DNA from: Solibacillus merdavium
GTDB taxonomy: Bacteria; Bacillota; Bacilli; Bacillales_A; Planococcaceae
Assembly: GCF_014836935.1 (NCBI RefSeq)
Contig: NZ_JACSPW010000010.1
Location: 1 to 64,000, forward strand
DNA length: 64,000 bases
Reading direction: 5' to 3'
Shown: one piece after another, positions 16,915-26,180 of the stretch
Position numbering within the stretch: position 1 is the first letter of the stretch
How the letters are laid out: each line of letters begins with the position of its first letter
Notes under the pieces: model-generated
Told to the model about the DNA's origin: nothing
Database searches by the model: none
What the model saw: the letters and a program-made list of their open reading frames with translations, nothing else
Program-made: the position numbers and the translations under genes

Positions 16915-17682
16915 TTAAAATAGTAGATCAGCGATAACTTGGACAATTAATAAGAAAAAGATAATAGGAAGCAAAATCTCAATCCATTTACCCTTTAAAT
17001 AAGGGATAATTTTAAGACCGATTTGGGAGCCAACGATTGATCCGACAGCTACTGGAACGGCAACGCCCCAATTGACAATTCCATAAAAAAGGTAAAACAA
17101 AAATGCGGTCGTACAGCTTGCAAACATGACAAAGCGGGTCATTTCAGCAGCCATTACATAGCTGAATTGTTTTTTTAGAAAGTACGTTATATTTAAAAGC
17201 GCGGACCCCGTTCCAAGCCCGCCGTCATATATTCCTATAAGAAATGGAGCTATTAAAGTAGTTTTCTCTTCAATCTCAGGTTGTTCGTTAACAACTGCTT
17301 TTTTATTACTTTTTAAAACGAAAATGAACATCACGATTAACACAATACAAGCCACAATATTCATCGTTTGTTCCGACAGTCTTGTTGCTAAAAAGGCTCC
17401 GCTTATTCCGCCAACTGCAGCGATGAGCATGAATGGGATCATTTTTTTCAGCTGTACTCTCTTTTTCATTGTCAGAACAATAACCGTAGAAAAAGAAGAT
17501 ATGCCTGTTGCAAACTTATTTATTGCAACGGTTGCATGGATTGGGATGCCGACTAGTAATAAGGAAGGAAGTAATACAAATCCTGCCGCTCCAAACATTA
17601 CACCCACAACTGCTGCAAGCAAACCAATTCCAAATAATATGAGACCATCAAATGATAGCCACTCTAGTAGTAAGTTTTCCAA
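16915..17682 (-). CDS. TauE/SafE family sulfite/anion exporter
   Basis: 255-aa polytopic membrane protein with about eight hydrophobic helices in two homologous halves. Typical N-half motif is GFVLLPSLLLVGIPIHATVAIN; C-half is GIYDGGLGTGSALLN. The family moves sulfite, sulfoacetate or related anions, or acts as an uncharacterised permease. The start is placed at TTG 17682 because AGGGGTG lies 6 nt upstream; a TTG at 17703 has no RBS. It is divergent from a LysR regulator with a palindrome between them, so regulation by that LysR protein is likely. Confidence 0.85.
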   Translation of the reverse strand: MENLLLEWLSFDGLILFGIGLLAAVVGVMFGAAGFVLLPSLLLVGIPIHATVAINKFATGISSFSTVIVLTMKKRVQLKKMIPFMLIAAVGGISGAFLATRLSEQTMNIVACIVLIVMFIFVLKSNKKAVVNEQPEIEEKTTLIAPFLIGIYDGGLGTGSALLNITYFLKKQFSYVMAAEMTRFVMFASCTTAFLFYLFYGIVNWGVAVPVAVGSIVGSQIGLKIIPYLKGKWIEILLPIIFFLLIVQVIADLLF

Positions 17683-17747
17683 ACAAATCACCCCTAATGA
17701 CAAAATACTGCTATACTACTCATAAAACAAATATATATATTTTGTTT

Positions 17748-17770
17748 ATTCATAAATTTTAGTTATGAAT
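17748..17770. promoter_or_regulatory. LysR-type operator candidate
   Basis: ATTCATAA, 7 nt, TTATGAAT: a perfect 8-bp inverted repeat in the 98-bp gap between the divergent tauE-like and lysR-like genes. The second arm lies about 11 bp before the lysR-like start, fitting autorepression. A second weaker dyad (AAAACAA...TTGTTT) is next to it. Confidence 0.55.
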
Positions 17771-17780
17771 GGGTGAGAAA

Positions 17781-18668
17781 ATGAATTTACATACACTAAG
17801 AATTTTTACAAATGTCGCAAAGCTAGGCAGTATTACCGAAGCGGCAAATATACTGCATATTAGCCAGCCAGCTGTTACCGCACAGATTCGAAAACTTGAA
17901 GGGGAAATCGGGGTCAAGCTCATTACTGGAAAGGGAAGAGGGATACAACTAACCTCCGAAGGGGAATTTCTTTATGAACAAGGAATGCGCTTATTCTATT
18001 TAGAGGAACAAATTGATGAAAAATTTAACACATTTTTGGCGAAGAAGGAGAACGTAAAAATTGCTTCTTCTTATATTTCAACAAATTATATTTTACCGTC
18101 AATAATTGCGAGTTATAAATTGGAAAACCCACAAATCGATGTGTATGTATCGTTAGGTAATGTGCAGTCAGTAGAGCGGCTCGTCCTAAATTATGAAGTC
18201 GATTTTGGCTTTGTTGTACAGAGTAATATAGGTCATGAAGATTTATCCTTTGAGAAAATACTGGATATCCCATTTTGGTTTGTAGTAAATCCAACTCATC
18301 CTCTAGCAAATAAAGAAGTATCAATTTTTGAATTGAGTGGGCATGATTTTATTTATAGAGAACGGGGCAGTTCAACGCTGGATTTACTCGAGGCAATTTT
18401 TTATACACATAATTGTCCGCTACCAAAATTCGGCTTACAAATGGAAGGTGTACTTGAATCAATAAAAGTCGTGGAAGCTGGTTATGGAATGGCCATTGCA
18501 CCAGCCGTAAGTGTAAAGGAGAAATTGGTACAAGGCAGTCTGGCGCGTGTATTTGTAGATCAGGTAGAAATCAGTCAAAGCCTGTTTATTTGTACAAGGA
18601 AAGCAGATCAGAATGAGTATCCGTTTATTCAATTTTTAAAAAGGAAATTAGGAGATTTAGAAATCTAA
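17781..18668 (+). CDS. LysR-family transcriptional regulator
   Basis: 295 aa. N-terminal winged helix with GSITEAANILHISQPAVTAQ as helix-turn-helix (about 15-45), then a LysR substrate-binding domain (about 88-290). The ATG at 17781 gives the typical MNLHTLRIF start. An upstream in-frame ATG at 17769 is possible but less well placed. It probably controls the divergent TauE/SafE exporter and itself. The inducer is unknown; the CysL/CbbR-like subgroup often senses anions. Confidence 0.88.
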   Translation: MNLHTLRIFTNVAKLGSITEAANILHISQPAVTAQIRKLEGEIGVKLITGKGRGIQLTSEGEFLYEQGMRLFYLEEQIDEKFNTFLAKKENVKIASSYISTNYILPSIIASYKLENPQIDVYVSLGNVQSVERLVLNYEVDFGFVVQSNIGHEDLSFEKILDIPFWFVVNPTHPLANKEVSIFELSGHDFIYRERGSSTLDLLEAIFYTHNCPLPKFGLQMEGVLESIKVVEAGYGMAIAPAVSVKEKLVQGSLARVFVDQVEISQSLFICTRKADQNEYPFIQFLKRKLGDLEI

Positions 18669-18683
18669 CTTCCCTTTATTATG

Positions 18684-18890
18684 TTAACCGTAGTTTCTAT
18701 CCAAAAACAGAAGCATATAACTAGCTGCAAAAAGAATAATAGCAATTCTAGTAATAATATATATTGAAAGCTCTGATGAATTCAGTTTTCTTTCCCTCTT
18801 CATTTTTTTAAAATGTCTATAATAATAGATGGAACACAGTAATAATATAACTGCTGATATTTGAAAAATGTTCTCTAATAAATGAACCAA
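18684..18890 (-). CDS. small membrane protein
   Basis: About 68 aa with two hydrophobic helices (about 7-22 and 45-63) separated by a basic loop KKMKRERK. The TTG at 18890 is preferred because GAGGAG lies 6 nt upstream; a GTG at 18905 would add five residues. Not recognised. Confidence 0.55.
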   Translation of the reverse strand: MVHLLENIFQISAVILLLCSIYYYRHFKKMKRERKLNSSELSIYIITRIAIILFAASYMLLFLDRNYG

Positions 18891-19012
18891 AAAACCGCTC
18901 CTCACTTAAGGATTTTTTCCCCTTTAGGACAAAGGAATCCATTGGGGTGGGGGGATAAATTAAACTTCATCTCAAATCAGCATGGCTATGGGTGCTGGAA
19001 TCGTATCGGTCA

Positions 19013-19516
19013 TTATTTGTGTATATTATATACAACCGTATCGAATAATTCCCCGTTCGTATAAAGTAAAATTGCCCATTCCCCTGATTTGGGTATTTTA
19101 ACGCTAGAAGGAATATGAGCGTCAGCTCCATTATTCTCACCACCAAGTTTCAGTGACCAACCATCAATAAGTATTGGATGAACAGTACCTGATTCTCTAT
19201 GAAAGCCAACTACTGTAAGATCGGTATTTGTGGCATTTTCTGTTCCCCAAAGGTGCCACATCCACTTTTGACCATTTAAACTCGGCATATCTGCTCCTAT
19301 TACACCGGATTTTTTTTCATTGCCAATCATTCCGCTGTCCCCAAATTTTACAGCCTTTCTATCCCAATCAATTGTTTCAATATCACTCTTTTGAACAAAT
19401 GAAGGAATTGTAGCAGGTAAAATAAGTTCTTTTTCTATTTCTTCTTGAGCAGGTGTACAGCCTGTTATGCAAAGTAGCATACTGAAAAATATTAAGATTA
19501 TTTTTATCCTATTCAT
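19013..19516 (-). CDS. DUF4871-like lipoprotein
   Basis: 167-aa lipoprotein. Signal peptide with lipobox ITGC (C20). The mature part has the blocks MWHLWG, TVVGFHRESG and LGGENNGADAHIPSS, characteristic of DUF4871-type secreted Bacillales proteins, an immunoglobulin-like beta fold of unknown role. RBS GGGGAGGCG before the ATG. Monocistronic and divergent from the DUF4166 gene. Confidence 0.8.
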   Translation of the reverse strand: MNRIKIILIFFSMLLCITGCTPAQEEIEKELILPATIPSFVQKSDIETIDWDRKAVKFGDSGMIGNEKKSGVIGADMPSLNGQKWMWHLWGTENATNTDLTVVGFHRESGTVHPILIDGWSLKLGGENNGADAHIPSSVKIPKSGEWAILLYTNGELFDTVVYNIHK

Positions 19517-19545
19517 AGTATCGCCTCCCCAAAATAACCAAATAG

Positions 19546-19590
19546 TTGTAAATTTTAAATGATCAACCGTACAATGAGATTAATTATCTC
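19546..19590 (+). promoter_or_regulatory. promoter with dyad for DUF4166 gene
   Basis: TTGTAA, 18-nt spacer, TACAAT, followed at once by GAGAT-taatt-ATCTC (19576-19590), a dyad near the expected transcription start. Confidence 0.5.
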
Positions 19591-19657
19591 AATAAAAAGT
19601 TCTACAAATTCGGCAACTATTCCTTTTTTTAATGGATGCACTATTAGGAGGATTTCT

Positions 19658-20245
19658 ATGATCTATCAAATTTTGCTAGGCAAACAGTTTGAGCAGCTCC
19701 ATCCAAAATTACAGCATCGATATACAATGCCCTTTTATGCAAAGGGAGTCATGCATGAGATTCAAACAGGTTCTACTTTTATAAAGCCTGTTTATCTACT
19801 CGGAAAGCATGTGAATTTCTTGTTTCCTGAAAACGGCAAAAACATTCCTTTTACACTTAAAAATACATGGGATGGCAAGGACACTGTAATATTTGAAAGA
19901 ACTTTTTACTTCCCTGCCGCAACAAGAACCTTTACAACTGCAATGCATGTTAATTTAAACAGTCTAACAGCACGTGATTATTTAGGTAAACCCACCATTG
20001 TATCTGCTGATTTAGAATTTTTCACAACGAAAGATGGTGGTCTCATTACAAAATCAGGGGCACAAAAGCTTGTCGCAGGTCCTGTTGAAATTCCGCTGCC
20101 TTCTATTTTAGAAGGGCGTGGCAGCGCGGTTGAATGCTTTAATGAACAAAAACAAATGTATACAATTGAAATTGCTACATACAATCCCCTATTCGGTAAA
20201 ATTGTCAGCTATATTGGGGAGTTTAAAGAAACAGAACCTTTTTAG
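19658..20245 (+). CDS. DUF4166 domain protein
   Basis: 195-aa soluble protein. The start at 19658 (AGGAGG upstream) gives MIYQILLGKQFEQLHPKLQ; a longer frame from 19559 crosses the promoter region and is not used. Family-type segments are RTFYFPAATRTFTTAM, a central beta-rich block, and GRGSAVECFNEQ. Function unknown. In many Bacillales the DUF4166 domain is fused to or beside an NAD-dependent epimerase-like protein; no such partner is here. Confidence 0.8.
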   Translation: MIYQILLGKQFEQLHPKLQHRYTMPFYAKGVMHEIQTGSTFIKPVYLLGKHVNFLFPENGKNIPFTLKNTWDGKDTVIFERTFYFPAATRTFTTAMHVNLNSLTARDYLGKPTIVSADLEFFTTKDGGLITKSGAQKLVAGPVEIPLPSILEGRGSAVECFNEQKQMYTIEIATYNPLFGKIVSYIGEFKETEPF

Positions 20246-20301
20246 CAGTTTTTCTGCACGAGATTTAATCAATAAAAAAAAGAGAAAAAATTTTTTGGGA
20301 T

Positions 20302-20316
20302 AGTAATCGCTTACAA
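20302..20316 (-). promoter_or_regulatory. cre-like site (CcpA) upstream of psiE
   Basis: On the minus strand TTGTAAGCGATTACT fits the cre consensus WTGNAANCGNWNNCA except for the last base. It lies just upstream of the psiE -35 box. Confidence 0.5.
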
Positions 20317-20318
20317 AA

Positions 20319-20345
20319 TTGACACATATAAACAGATGGAATAAT
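20319..20345 (+). promoter_or_regulatory. psiE promoter
   Basis: Perfect TTGACA -35. The -10 is either AATAAT (15-nt spacer) or TAATCT (17-nt spacer). Confidence 0.5.
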
Positions 20346-20375
20346 CTGAAAATATAACATCTGGAGGTGTGTACA

Positions 20376-20804
20376 ATGAAGCTTTTAACCAATCCTAAGC
20401 CATTCAAAGAATTGATTCCTAAAGTTTTGCAAGTGATTTTGAATATTGGTTTATCGGTACTGGCGTTAGCTCTATGCGTCATGCTCATCGTCGAGATGGT
20501 CGAATTTCTAAAGTTTATAATTAATAGCGGGAAGCAGGAGTATAAATACTTTTTAGCAAAAATTTTAGTCTTCTTTCTGTACTTTGAGTTTATAACAATG
20601 ATTGTGAAATACTTTAAAGAGGATTACCATTTCCCGCTTCGTTACTTTATGTACATCGGGATTACGGCAATGCTCCGGCTCATTATTGTCGAACATGATT
20701 CTGCATTAGATACACTTATTTTCGCAGGAGTTATATTAATTTTAATCATTGGTTACTATATTATTAATATAACTCCGAGAGAGAGACCAGTGAAGAAATA
20801 TTAA
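20376..20804 (+). CDS. psiE: PsiE family membrane protein
   Basis: 142-aa protein with four hydrophobic helices (about 22-45, 62-80, 90-105, 112-132), matching the phosphate-starvation-inducible PsiE family. Conserved features seen are FEFITMIVKYF and the loop after DYHFPLRYFMYIG. The molecular role is unknown. The ATG at 20376 follows CTGGAGGTG. A cre-like site near its promoter suggests carbon control rather than Pho control; no Pho box was seen. Confidence 0.85.
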   Translation: MKLLTNPKPFKELIPKVLQVILNIGLSVLALALCVMLIVEMVEFLKFIINSGKQEYKYFLAKILVFFLYFEFITMIVKYFKEDYHFPLRYFMYIGITAMLRLIIVEHDSALDTLIFAGVILILIIGYYIINITPRERPVKKY

Positions 20805-20815
20805 ATACAGTGAGT

Positions 20816-20854
20816 ATAAGTTTCAAGTCTTGAAAGGGCTTGAGGCTTATTTTA
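20816..20854 (+). terminator. psiE terminator
   Basis: ATAAGTTTCAAGTC with GGCTTGAGGCTTAT (several G-T pairs) followed by TTT. Confidence 0.65.
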
Positions 20855-20873
20855 AAGTGTAATAGCAGGTTCC

Positions 20874-21806
20874 TTAATTCTTAACTACATTTATTAGCCA
20901 CTTATCATCCGCATCTTTTGAAACAATAAGTTTCACTTGAATATCTTTAAATATAATTTCCCCTTCTTTTCTGACTGTTGCCGCCATATTAACCGTATCT
21001 ATATAACGAATATCTTTATAAGAAGCGATATATTTTAGCACCTCATTATTTGAAAGGGATTTCAGCTTTTCAACCGCAACGTCTGCATTAATACCTAACG
21101 TTATAAATTCCCTCACAAGAGTTGACTGATTAAAAAAGTTTAGCTCATCTCTATCAGCCTTTACTAGCATATTGGCAAACTGTGAACGCTTAATGGGTGT
21201 ATTAGGTTTAAAGTTACCATCCTGATAGCCAGATATAATTCCGAGTGTTTCAAGTGTGGCAATTTGTTGTCCCCATGGATCCGTAAAGTAATTGCCGTTA
21301 AAGATATCCGATTTACCAGCTCCATTCTCTTTGTAGCTGTGACGTTGAATTAGTGGAATGTCATAGGCTTTTATAATGATTCCAGCAAATTGTCCACGTG
21401 TTAAAGGTTGATTTATACCAAATGCCCAATCGAAAGAATTTCCGACAGTATAGCCACGCATTATTCCATTAAAGAACAGTCTATCAATATAAGGGTAAAA
21501 TTGATCTGTCTTCGGCACGTCTATATAGTCGATTCCATAATACAAATCTGAGTATTCTACCTCTTTTAAACGATTGTCCAATGCCTTTGTTAATATACTG
21601 GAAACCTGTCCACGTGTAATATTTTCATAAGGTCTAAACTTAGGTAAAGTTCTGCTAATAGCCTTTTGATCTAATAAATATTGAACAGATGGATAAAAGT
21701 TGTCAGATTCCTTTACGTCAGTGTAATGTACTTTGGCATTTGCGCCGGCACTTGTCGAAAATAACAATCCTAATGCTATACTAAGAGATACAAAAGTTCT
21801 TTTCAT
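20874..21806 (-). CDS. SLH-domain surface protein
   Basis: 310 aa. Signal peptide (about 1-25, ending SAGANA), then three S-layer-homology repeats within residues ~26-215. Typical pieces are YTDVKESDNFYPSVQYL, FAGIIIKAY and GYQDGNFKPNTPIKRSQFANML. SLH trimers bind pyruvylated secondary wall polymer, so the protein is wall-anchored. The C-terminal ~90 residues form a small alpha+beta domain (NTF2-like in appearance) of unknown function. RBS AAAGGAGC. Monocistronic. Confidence 0.88.
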   Translation of the reverse strand: MKRTFVSLSIALGLLFSTSAGANAKVHYTDVKESDNFYPSVQYLLDQKAISRTLPKFRPYENITRGQVSSILTKALDNRLKEVEYSDLYYGIDYIDVPKTDQFYPYIDRLFFNGIMRGYTVGNSFDWAFGINQPLTRGQFAGIIIKAYDIPLIQRHSYKENGAGKSDIFNGNYFTDPWGQQIATLETLGIISGYQDGNFKPNTPIKRSQFANMLVKADRDELNFFNQSTLVREFITLGINADVAVEKLKSLSNNEVLKYIASYKDIRYIDTVNMAATVRKEGEIIFKDIQVKLIVSKDADDKWLINVVKN

Positions 21807-21927
21807 TTATCCAGCTCCTTTAATTATTTGGGTTAATTTTCCTTTAACATACCATATTATTACCAGAATAATCAATAAATTGATAGAAAAGCTTTGTATT
21901 TCATTAATAATCTTAGTGAATAGAGTA

Positions 21928-21976
21928 ATTAAAAAGTGCAGCCAAAGTACAATTTAGTGTACGTTGGCTGCACTTC
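21928..21976 (-). terminator. terminator of chemoreceptor gene
   Basis: AAGTGCAGCCAA...TTGGCTGCACTT, 12-bp arms. On the minus strand it is followed by TTTTTAATT. Confidence 0.85.
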
Positions 21977-21999
21977 TATTTGGATACATCTTTTTTTCC

Positions 22000-23988
22000 T
22001 TAAATTTTGAAACGACTAACAGCTGTCGCAAGGTCAGTGCTCAAGTGATTTAACTCCTCTGATGCCTGTGCGACCGATTGAATCGCATGTAACTGCTCGT
22101 CGGTCGATGCACTTACTTCTTCACAAGCAGCAGCTGCTGTTTGTGAATTCATCGACATTTCCTCGATTGTATCAAGCACACGGTCTTTGTATTTATTTAC
22201 ATTATCAATTTCTGAATGAACAGCAATAAATGAATGGTTTACACGGTCAATTAAATTAGATAGCTGCGCGAACAGCTCGCCCGTTGTATTAACGACTTCA
22301 TTTGATTCATTAAAAGACCGCTTCATTTCATTCATACGAATTGTCACATCATGAGACTGACTTTGAAGCTGATGAATCGTTTTTTTGACGGTTTCTGTTG
22401 CCTCAGCCGATTGTTCAGCCAGTTTGCGTACCTCTTCTGCAACAACCGCAAATCCCTTGCCGTGCTCACCAGCACGAGCAGCCTCAATGGAAGCATTAAG
22501 TGCAAGTAAATTTGTCTGGGTTGAAATAGAGGAAATCGTATTCATTATAGAATCGATTGAAACAATTTGTGACTCTAACAACATAATCACCTTTGTCAGC
22601 TCTATTAGTTCCTGATCATTTTCTGTAAAGCTTTCTAAAAGGTTATCCATCTTCTGACGACCTTCCTGATTCAGGGACGCTGCTTCTTTTGTTGTTTGTT
22701 CAACTTGAGTGGATAGATTTTTCATATTGTTGATTTTCTCGCTTAAACTTGTTGATTGCTCCGTCACAATATCCGCCTGGTCAGATGTATTCGCAGCACT
22801 AATTGCAATTTCATTTACAGCTTGTGCCACTTGAACCGAAGAGGCGCTCGTTTGTTCAGCCATCGCACTTAAATGTTGTGAGCGATCATCTACTTGTTCG
22901 GAAGAGGTTTTTACAATACTAATAATATTTTTCATTTCACCAATCATTGAGTTAAAGTGGTGAGCTAAACGTCCAATTTCATCTTTTGTTTTTACATCAA
23001 TATGAACAGTTAAATCTCCTTGAGATACTTTCCCCATTAATGTACCGAGGGCAAAGAGCGGTTGAACAATTTTTGAAATAAAGAAGTATAGCACGATAAA
23101 GGTAATAGTCAATATTCCAATTGTAATTAAGAAAATAATCTTTTGAATATCAGTTGCTGTACTGTTGAGACTGGATTTATCATAAATCGTGGCTATGGTC
23201 CAATCTACATTATCGATACGCTCTGAAACGATAATACTCGCCACATTATTTATTGATTCTTTAATAGTTGCAGATTCAGTTGTTTGCAGTAACTGCTTAG
23301 CGTATGGTTCCCCCGATAGGTCCTCACCTGCGAGATCGGGGTGGACAATTGCTAAGCCTGTACGGTCAAAAATGACAGGATATCCTTTATATCCAAGCTC
23401 CATTGCTGAAACCATTTCTGTTAAGTTTGTTAATAAAATATCTGCTGCAAGTACCCCGGTTACTTGGTCATTTACTTTTATGCCTGTCACCCCAGTAATA
23501 GTAAAAGTACCAGTTGCCGCATCCAAATAGGGCTCTGTCCAGCTCACGACATCCGGATTCTCTAGGCCAAGCTGATACCAAGGGCGTGTTGTCGCATCGA
23601 TATCTTCGAGACCATCAAAGTGAGGCTCATACATCAACCCTTCAACGTCAGCAGTATAAATTCCGGACACATTAGGGTATGTAGCTAAAAATGTTTGAAA
23701 ATCCTGACGAAGTGTTGCATCCGCTTCGTCAAAAAGCACACTATTATTCAAATAGTAGTTTTCAATTTCATCAGATTGTGCAATTATTTGAAGAGAGTTA
23801 CCATAATTTTCTAAAACTGTTTGAACATTCGTTGATAACTGTTCCACAATGATCTTACTTTGATTCACAACGCTTTCTTCTGTTTTGTTCGAAATAATAA
23901 TAGAACTAATGGTTGCCAATGATCCTAAGCCAATAATAATAATCATAATAACTATCCCTATTATTTTCCATTTTACTGATATTTTCAT
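22000..23988 (-). CDS. methyl-accepting chemotaxis protein, dCache type
   Basis: 662 aa. First transmembrane helix at about 9-33, then a large extracellular dCache sensor (about 40-275, with [20 protein letters not shown] as in amino-acid/organic-acid receptors). A second helix lies at about 280-303, HAMP at 304-357 and the cytoplasmic signalling coiled coil at about 375-660. The tip motif [28 protein letters not shown] is intact, so CheA/CheW coupling is expected. Monocistronic with its own terminator. Confidence 0.93.
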   Translation of the reverse strand: MKISVKWKIIGIVIMIIIIGLGSLATISSIIISNKTEESVVNQSKIIVEQLSTNVQTVLENYGNSLQIIAQSDEIENYYLNNSVLFDEADATLRQDFQTFLATYPNVSGIYTADVEGLMYEPHFDGLEDIDATTRPWYQLGLENPDVVSWTEPYLDAATGTFTITGVTGIKVNDQVTGVLAADILLTNLTEMVSAMELGYKGYPVIFDRTGLAIVHPDLAGEDLSGEPYAKQLLQTTESATIKESINNVASIIVSERIDNVDWTIATIYDKSSLNSTATDIQKIIFLITIGILTITFIVLYFFISKIVQPLFALGTLMGKVSQGDLTVHIDVKTKDEIGRLAHHFNSMIGEMKNIISIVKTSSEQVDDRSQHLSAMAEQTSASSVQVAQAVNEIAISAANTSDQADIVTEQSTSLSEKINNMKNLSTQVEQTTKEAASLNQEGRQKMDNLLESFTENDQELIELTKVIMLLESQIVSIDSIMNTISSISTQTNLLALNASIEAARAGEHGKGFAVVAEEVRKLAEQSAEATETVKKTIHQLQSQSHDVTIRMNEMKRSFNESNEVVNTTGELFAQLSNLIDRVNHSFIAVHSEIDNVNKYKDRVLDTIEEMSMNSQTAAAACEEVSASTDEQLHAIQSVAQASEELNHLSTDLATAVSRFKI

Positions 23989-24121
23989 AGACTCATCCTT
24001 AAATTAATAGTAAGTTTTTACTTTTCTAATAATAATAATAATAGTAAATAATGAATATTGCAAAATCATTTTTTGTTATTATTAATATAATATTATTCCA
24101 AAAAATGAAGGGGGATTGAAA

Positions 24122-24664
24122 ATGATTTTAGAAACAGAAAGACTCTTATTAAAGCCTTATGAAAAAGAATTTGCAGATGACATTTACGAGGTCGTGAAGC
24201 ATAAGGAAATTGCAGATACAATGGTGATGATTCCGCATCCTTATCCTCGTGAAGTGGTGTATAGTTGGATTTCTTATTTACAGAAAAGTTTTGAACAAGG
24301 AAAGGCCTATGAATTTGCAGCATTTCTAAAAGAAAATGGCCGTTATATTGGAAATTGTGGGTTAGTTACGATTTCAAAAAATCACAGAAATGCTGAAGTA
24401 GGTTATTTTATTGATGTTTCGGAGTGGGGCAAGGGATATGCAACAGAAGCATGCAAGAAAATAATAGAATATGGATTTCAGGAACATCAATTAAATAGAA
24501 TTTATAGCCGCTGCATGGTTAGAAATACCGCTTCAAGAAAAGTAATGGAAAAGTCAGGAATGATATGGGAAGGGCGCCATAGACAAGAGTTTTTAAAAGA
24601 TGGTGTATATGAAGATATGGATTATTTAGCTATTTTAGCAGAAGATTATATTAAAAATAATTAG
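24122..24664 (+). CDS. GNAT N-acetyltransferase, RimJ/RimL type
   Basis: 180 aa with LETERLLLKPYEKEFADDIY at the start, the acetyl-CoA motif A around GYFIDVSEWGKGYATEAC (about 98-115), and the family C-terminus NTASRKVMEKSGMIWEGRHR (about 141-160). It transfers acetyl to a protein N-terminus or small amine; the substrate cannot be told. The ATG at 24122 has GGGGGA 6 nt upstream; the in-frame TTG at 24116 is less likely. Confidence 0.88.
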   Translation: MILETERLLLKPYEKEFADDIYEVVKHKEIADTMVMIPHPYPREVVYSWISYLQKSFEQGKAYEFAAFLKENGRYIGNCGLVTISKNHRNAEVGYFIDVSEWGKGYATEACKKIIEYGFQEHQLNRIYSRCMVRNTASRKVMEKSGMIWEGRHRQEFLKDGVYEDMDYLAILAEDYIKNN

Positions 24665-24701
24665 ATGTTCTGTCCTTTTAGGAATCATTATTATACTTCT
24701 A

Positions 24702-24756
24702 ATAAAACGCTTGAAATGTTGTTATAGCAATATTTTAAGTGTTTTATATTTTTGTG
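24702..24756 (+). terminator. probable terminator of GNAT gene
   Basis: AAAACGCTTGAAAT...ATTTTAAGTGTTTT, imperfect stem followed by TATTTTTG. Confidence 0.6.
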
Positions 24757-24847
24757 GGCAAATACTTCAAAAATATATAGTAAATGTCCATATATAAGGG
24801 TAGTAATTTATATGAACGATAGTTTTTATAAAAAAGGAGGTTTTATT

Positions 24848-25912
24848 TTGAAGTTGCTTGTCGGATTAAGCATAGTGATATTATTTTTCTTCGGATGTTC
24901 AGCAAAAGAAGACGAACAGGTTCAGCCTTTGCCTGCAAATGAGGACATACAGGTTGATGGACGATATGAAGCCATCGTAACTAACCTTAATGCACCATGG
25001 GCAATTAATAAGCTCGGTGATAGTTTTTATATTACGGAGCGTACAGGTAATATTGTAAAGGTAGAGCAAGGTGAAGTAGTAAGACAGGAAGTAAGCTTGG
25101 AACAAACACTTTCAACTGCTTCAGAGGCAGGCTTATTGGGACTTGTATTAGCACCGGATTTCGAACAGTCAAATAAAGCATTTGCGTATTATACTTATGA
25201 AAAGGGACAAGAACAGTTTAATCGGGTTGTGTTACTTCAATTAGAAAACAATATATGGCAAGAGCAGCAAGTGCTTGTTGACGAAATCCCAAGTGGAACT
25301 TATCATCACGGTGGTCGTTTGAAAATAGGTCCAGATAACATGCTTTATGCTACAGCGGGTGATGCGTCAGATCCTGAAATTGCGCAAGATACGGATTCGT
25401 TAGGTGGAAAAATATTGCGTCTGAATTTAGATGGCAGTATTCCAAAGGACAACCTATTCCCTGGCTCATATGTATATAGCTATGGGCACCGGAACCCGCA
25501 AGGCATCACTTGGTCTCCGGATGGAAAAATGTATGCGAGTGAACATGGGCAAAGTGCGAATGATGAAATTAATGAAATTGAAGCAGGAAAAAATTATGGC
25601 TGGCCTACTATTGAAGGGGATGAAGAACAAGAAGGATTAATGTCTCCTTTATTTACCTCAGGTGAGGGAACGACTTGGGCTCCTTCAGGTATGGCTTTTT
25701 ACAATGGAAAGCTATATGTTGCTGCACTGAGAGGGACGGCGATACTTGCTTTTAATTTAGATACAAAAGAAGTGGAAGAAATCGTTAATGATGTAGGTCG
25801 AGTACGGGATGTTTGGATAGAAGAAGATAAACTTTACTTTATTACGAATAATACAGATGGTCGAGGAAATCCATCTAATAAAGATGATCAGCTATACTCA
25901 TTGGACTTATAG
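24848..25912 (+). CDS. PQQ-dependent sugar dehydrogenase-type lipoprotein
   Basis: 354-aa beta-propeller of the soluble glucose/aldose-sugar dehydrogenase family. Start TTG at 24848 with AAAGGAGG 7 nt upstream; an upstream frame from 24752 has none. Lipobox FFGC (C17) predicts anchoring to the outer membrane face. Family motifs: APWAINKLGDSFYITERTG, HHGGRLKIGPDNMLYATAGD, YGHRNPQGITWSPDG, EHGQSANDEIN, KNYGWP. No PQQ biosynthesis genes are present here, so the cofactor would have to be scavenged or the protein may work differently. Confidence 0.88.
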   Translation: MKLLVGLSIVILFFFGCSAKEDEQVQPLPANEDIQVDGRYEAIVTNLNAPWAINKLGDSFYITERTGNIVKVEQGEVVRQEVSLEQTLSTASEAGLLGLVLAPDFEQSNKAFAYYTYEKGQEQFNRVVLLQLENNIWQEQQVLVDEIPSGTYHHGGRLKIGPDNMLYATAGDASDPEIAQDTDSLGGKILRLNLDGSIPKDNLFPGSYVYSYGHRNPQGITWSPDGKMYASEHGQSANDEINEIEAGKNYGWPTIEGDEEQEGLMSPLFTSGEGTTWAPSGMAFYNGKLYVAALRGTAILAFNLDTKEVEEIVNDVGRVRDVWIEEDKLYFITNNTDGRGNPSNKDDQLYSLDL

Positions 25913-25915
25913 AAT

Positions 25916-25960
25916 AAAAAGGGGCTAGTAAAAGCAGATAACTTTTACTAGCCCTTTTAC
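25916..25960. terminator. bidirectional terminator
   Basis: GGGCTAGTAAAA...TTTTACTAGCCC with A/T tracts on both sides, between the convergent sugar dehydrogenase and XRE genes. Confidence 0.88.
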
Positions 25961-25970
25961 ACGTCGTCTT

Positions 25971-26174
25971 TTATTCAGACTGTTCTTCCCAAAACAAATC
26001 GTCCAACGTTTTATTTAATGTTTTACAAATCGCTATGCACACACTTAATGTTGGATTGTATTTCCCGAGCTCAATGAGTCCGATCGTTTGTCGAGTTACC
26101 CCCACTTTTTTAGCCAATTCCTCCTGCGATAAATCATGTTCAATACGAGCCATTTTTAAACGTACATTTTTCAT
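25971..26174 (-). CDS. XRE-family transcriptional regulator
   Basis: 67-aa single-domain helix-turn-helix protein: LSQEELAKKVGVTRQTIGLI followed by ELGKYNPTLSVCIAICKTLN. This YozG/YvaO-like minimal repressor type is often paired with a small membrane protein. It starts 6 bp after the stop of the upstream membrane-protein gene, so the two form one operon. It probably binds the dyad in the operon promoter (26741-26767). Confidence 0.92.
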   Translation of the reverse strand: MKNVRLKMARIEHDLSQEELAKKVGVTRQTIGLIELGKYNPTLSVCIAICKTLNKTLDDLFWEEQSE

Positions 26175-26180
26175 CTGTAT

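Noticed and set aside
18960-19060. Plus-strand membrane-helix-like frame (AMGAGIVSVIICVYYIQ)
   Set aside because: Antisense to the end of the DUF4871-like gene and only about 20 residues of interest; no start with RBS.
24020-24115. Trinucleotide (TAA)n run upstream of the chemoreceptor gene
   Set aside because: Short and imperfect; normal for AT-rich intergenic DNA.
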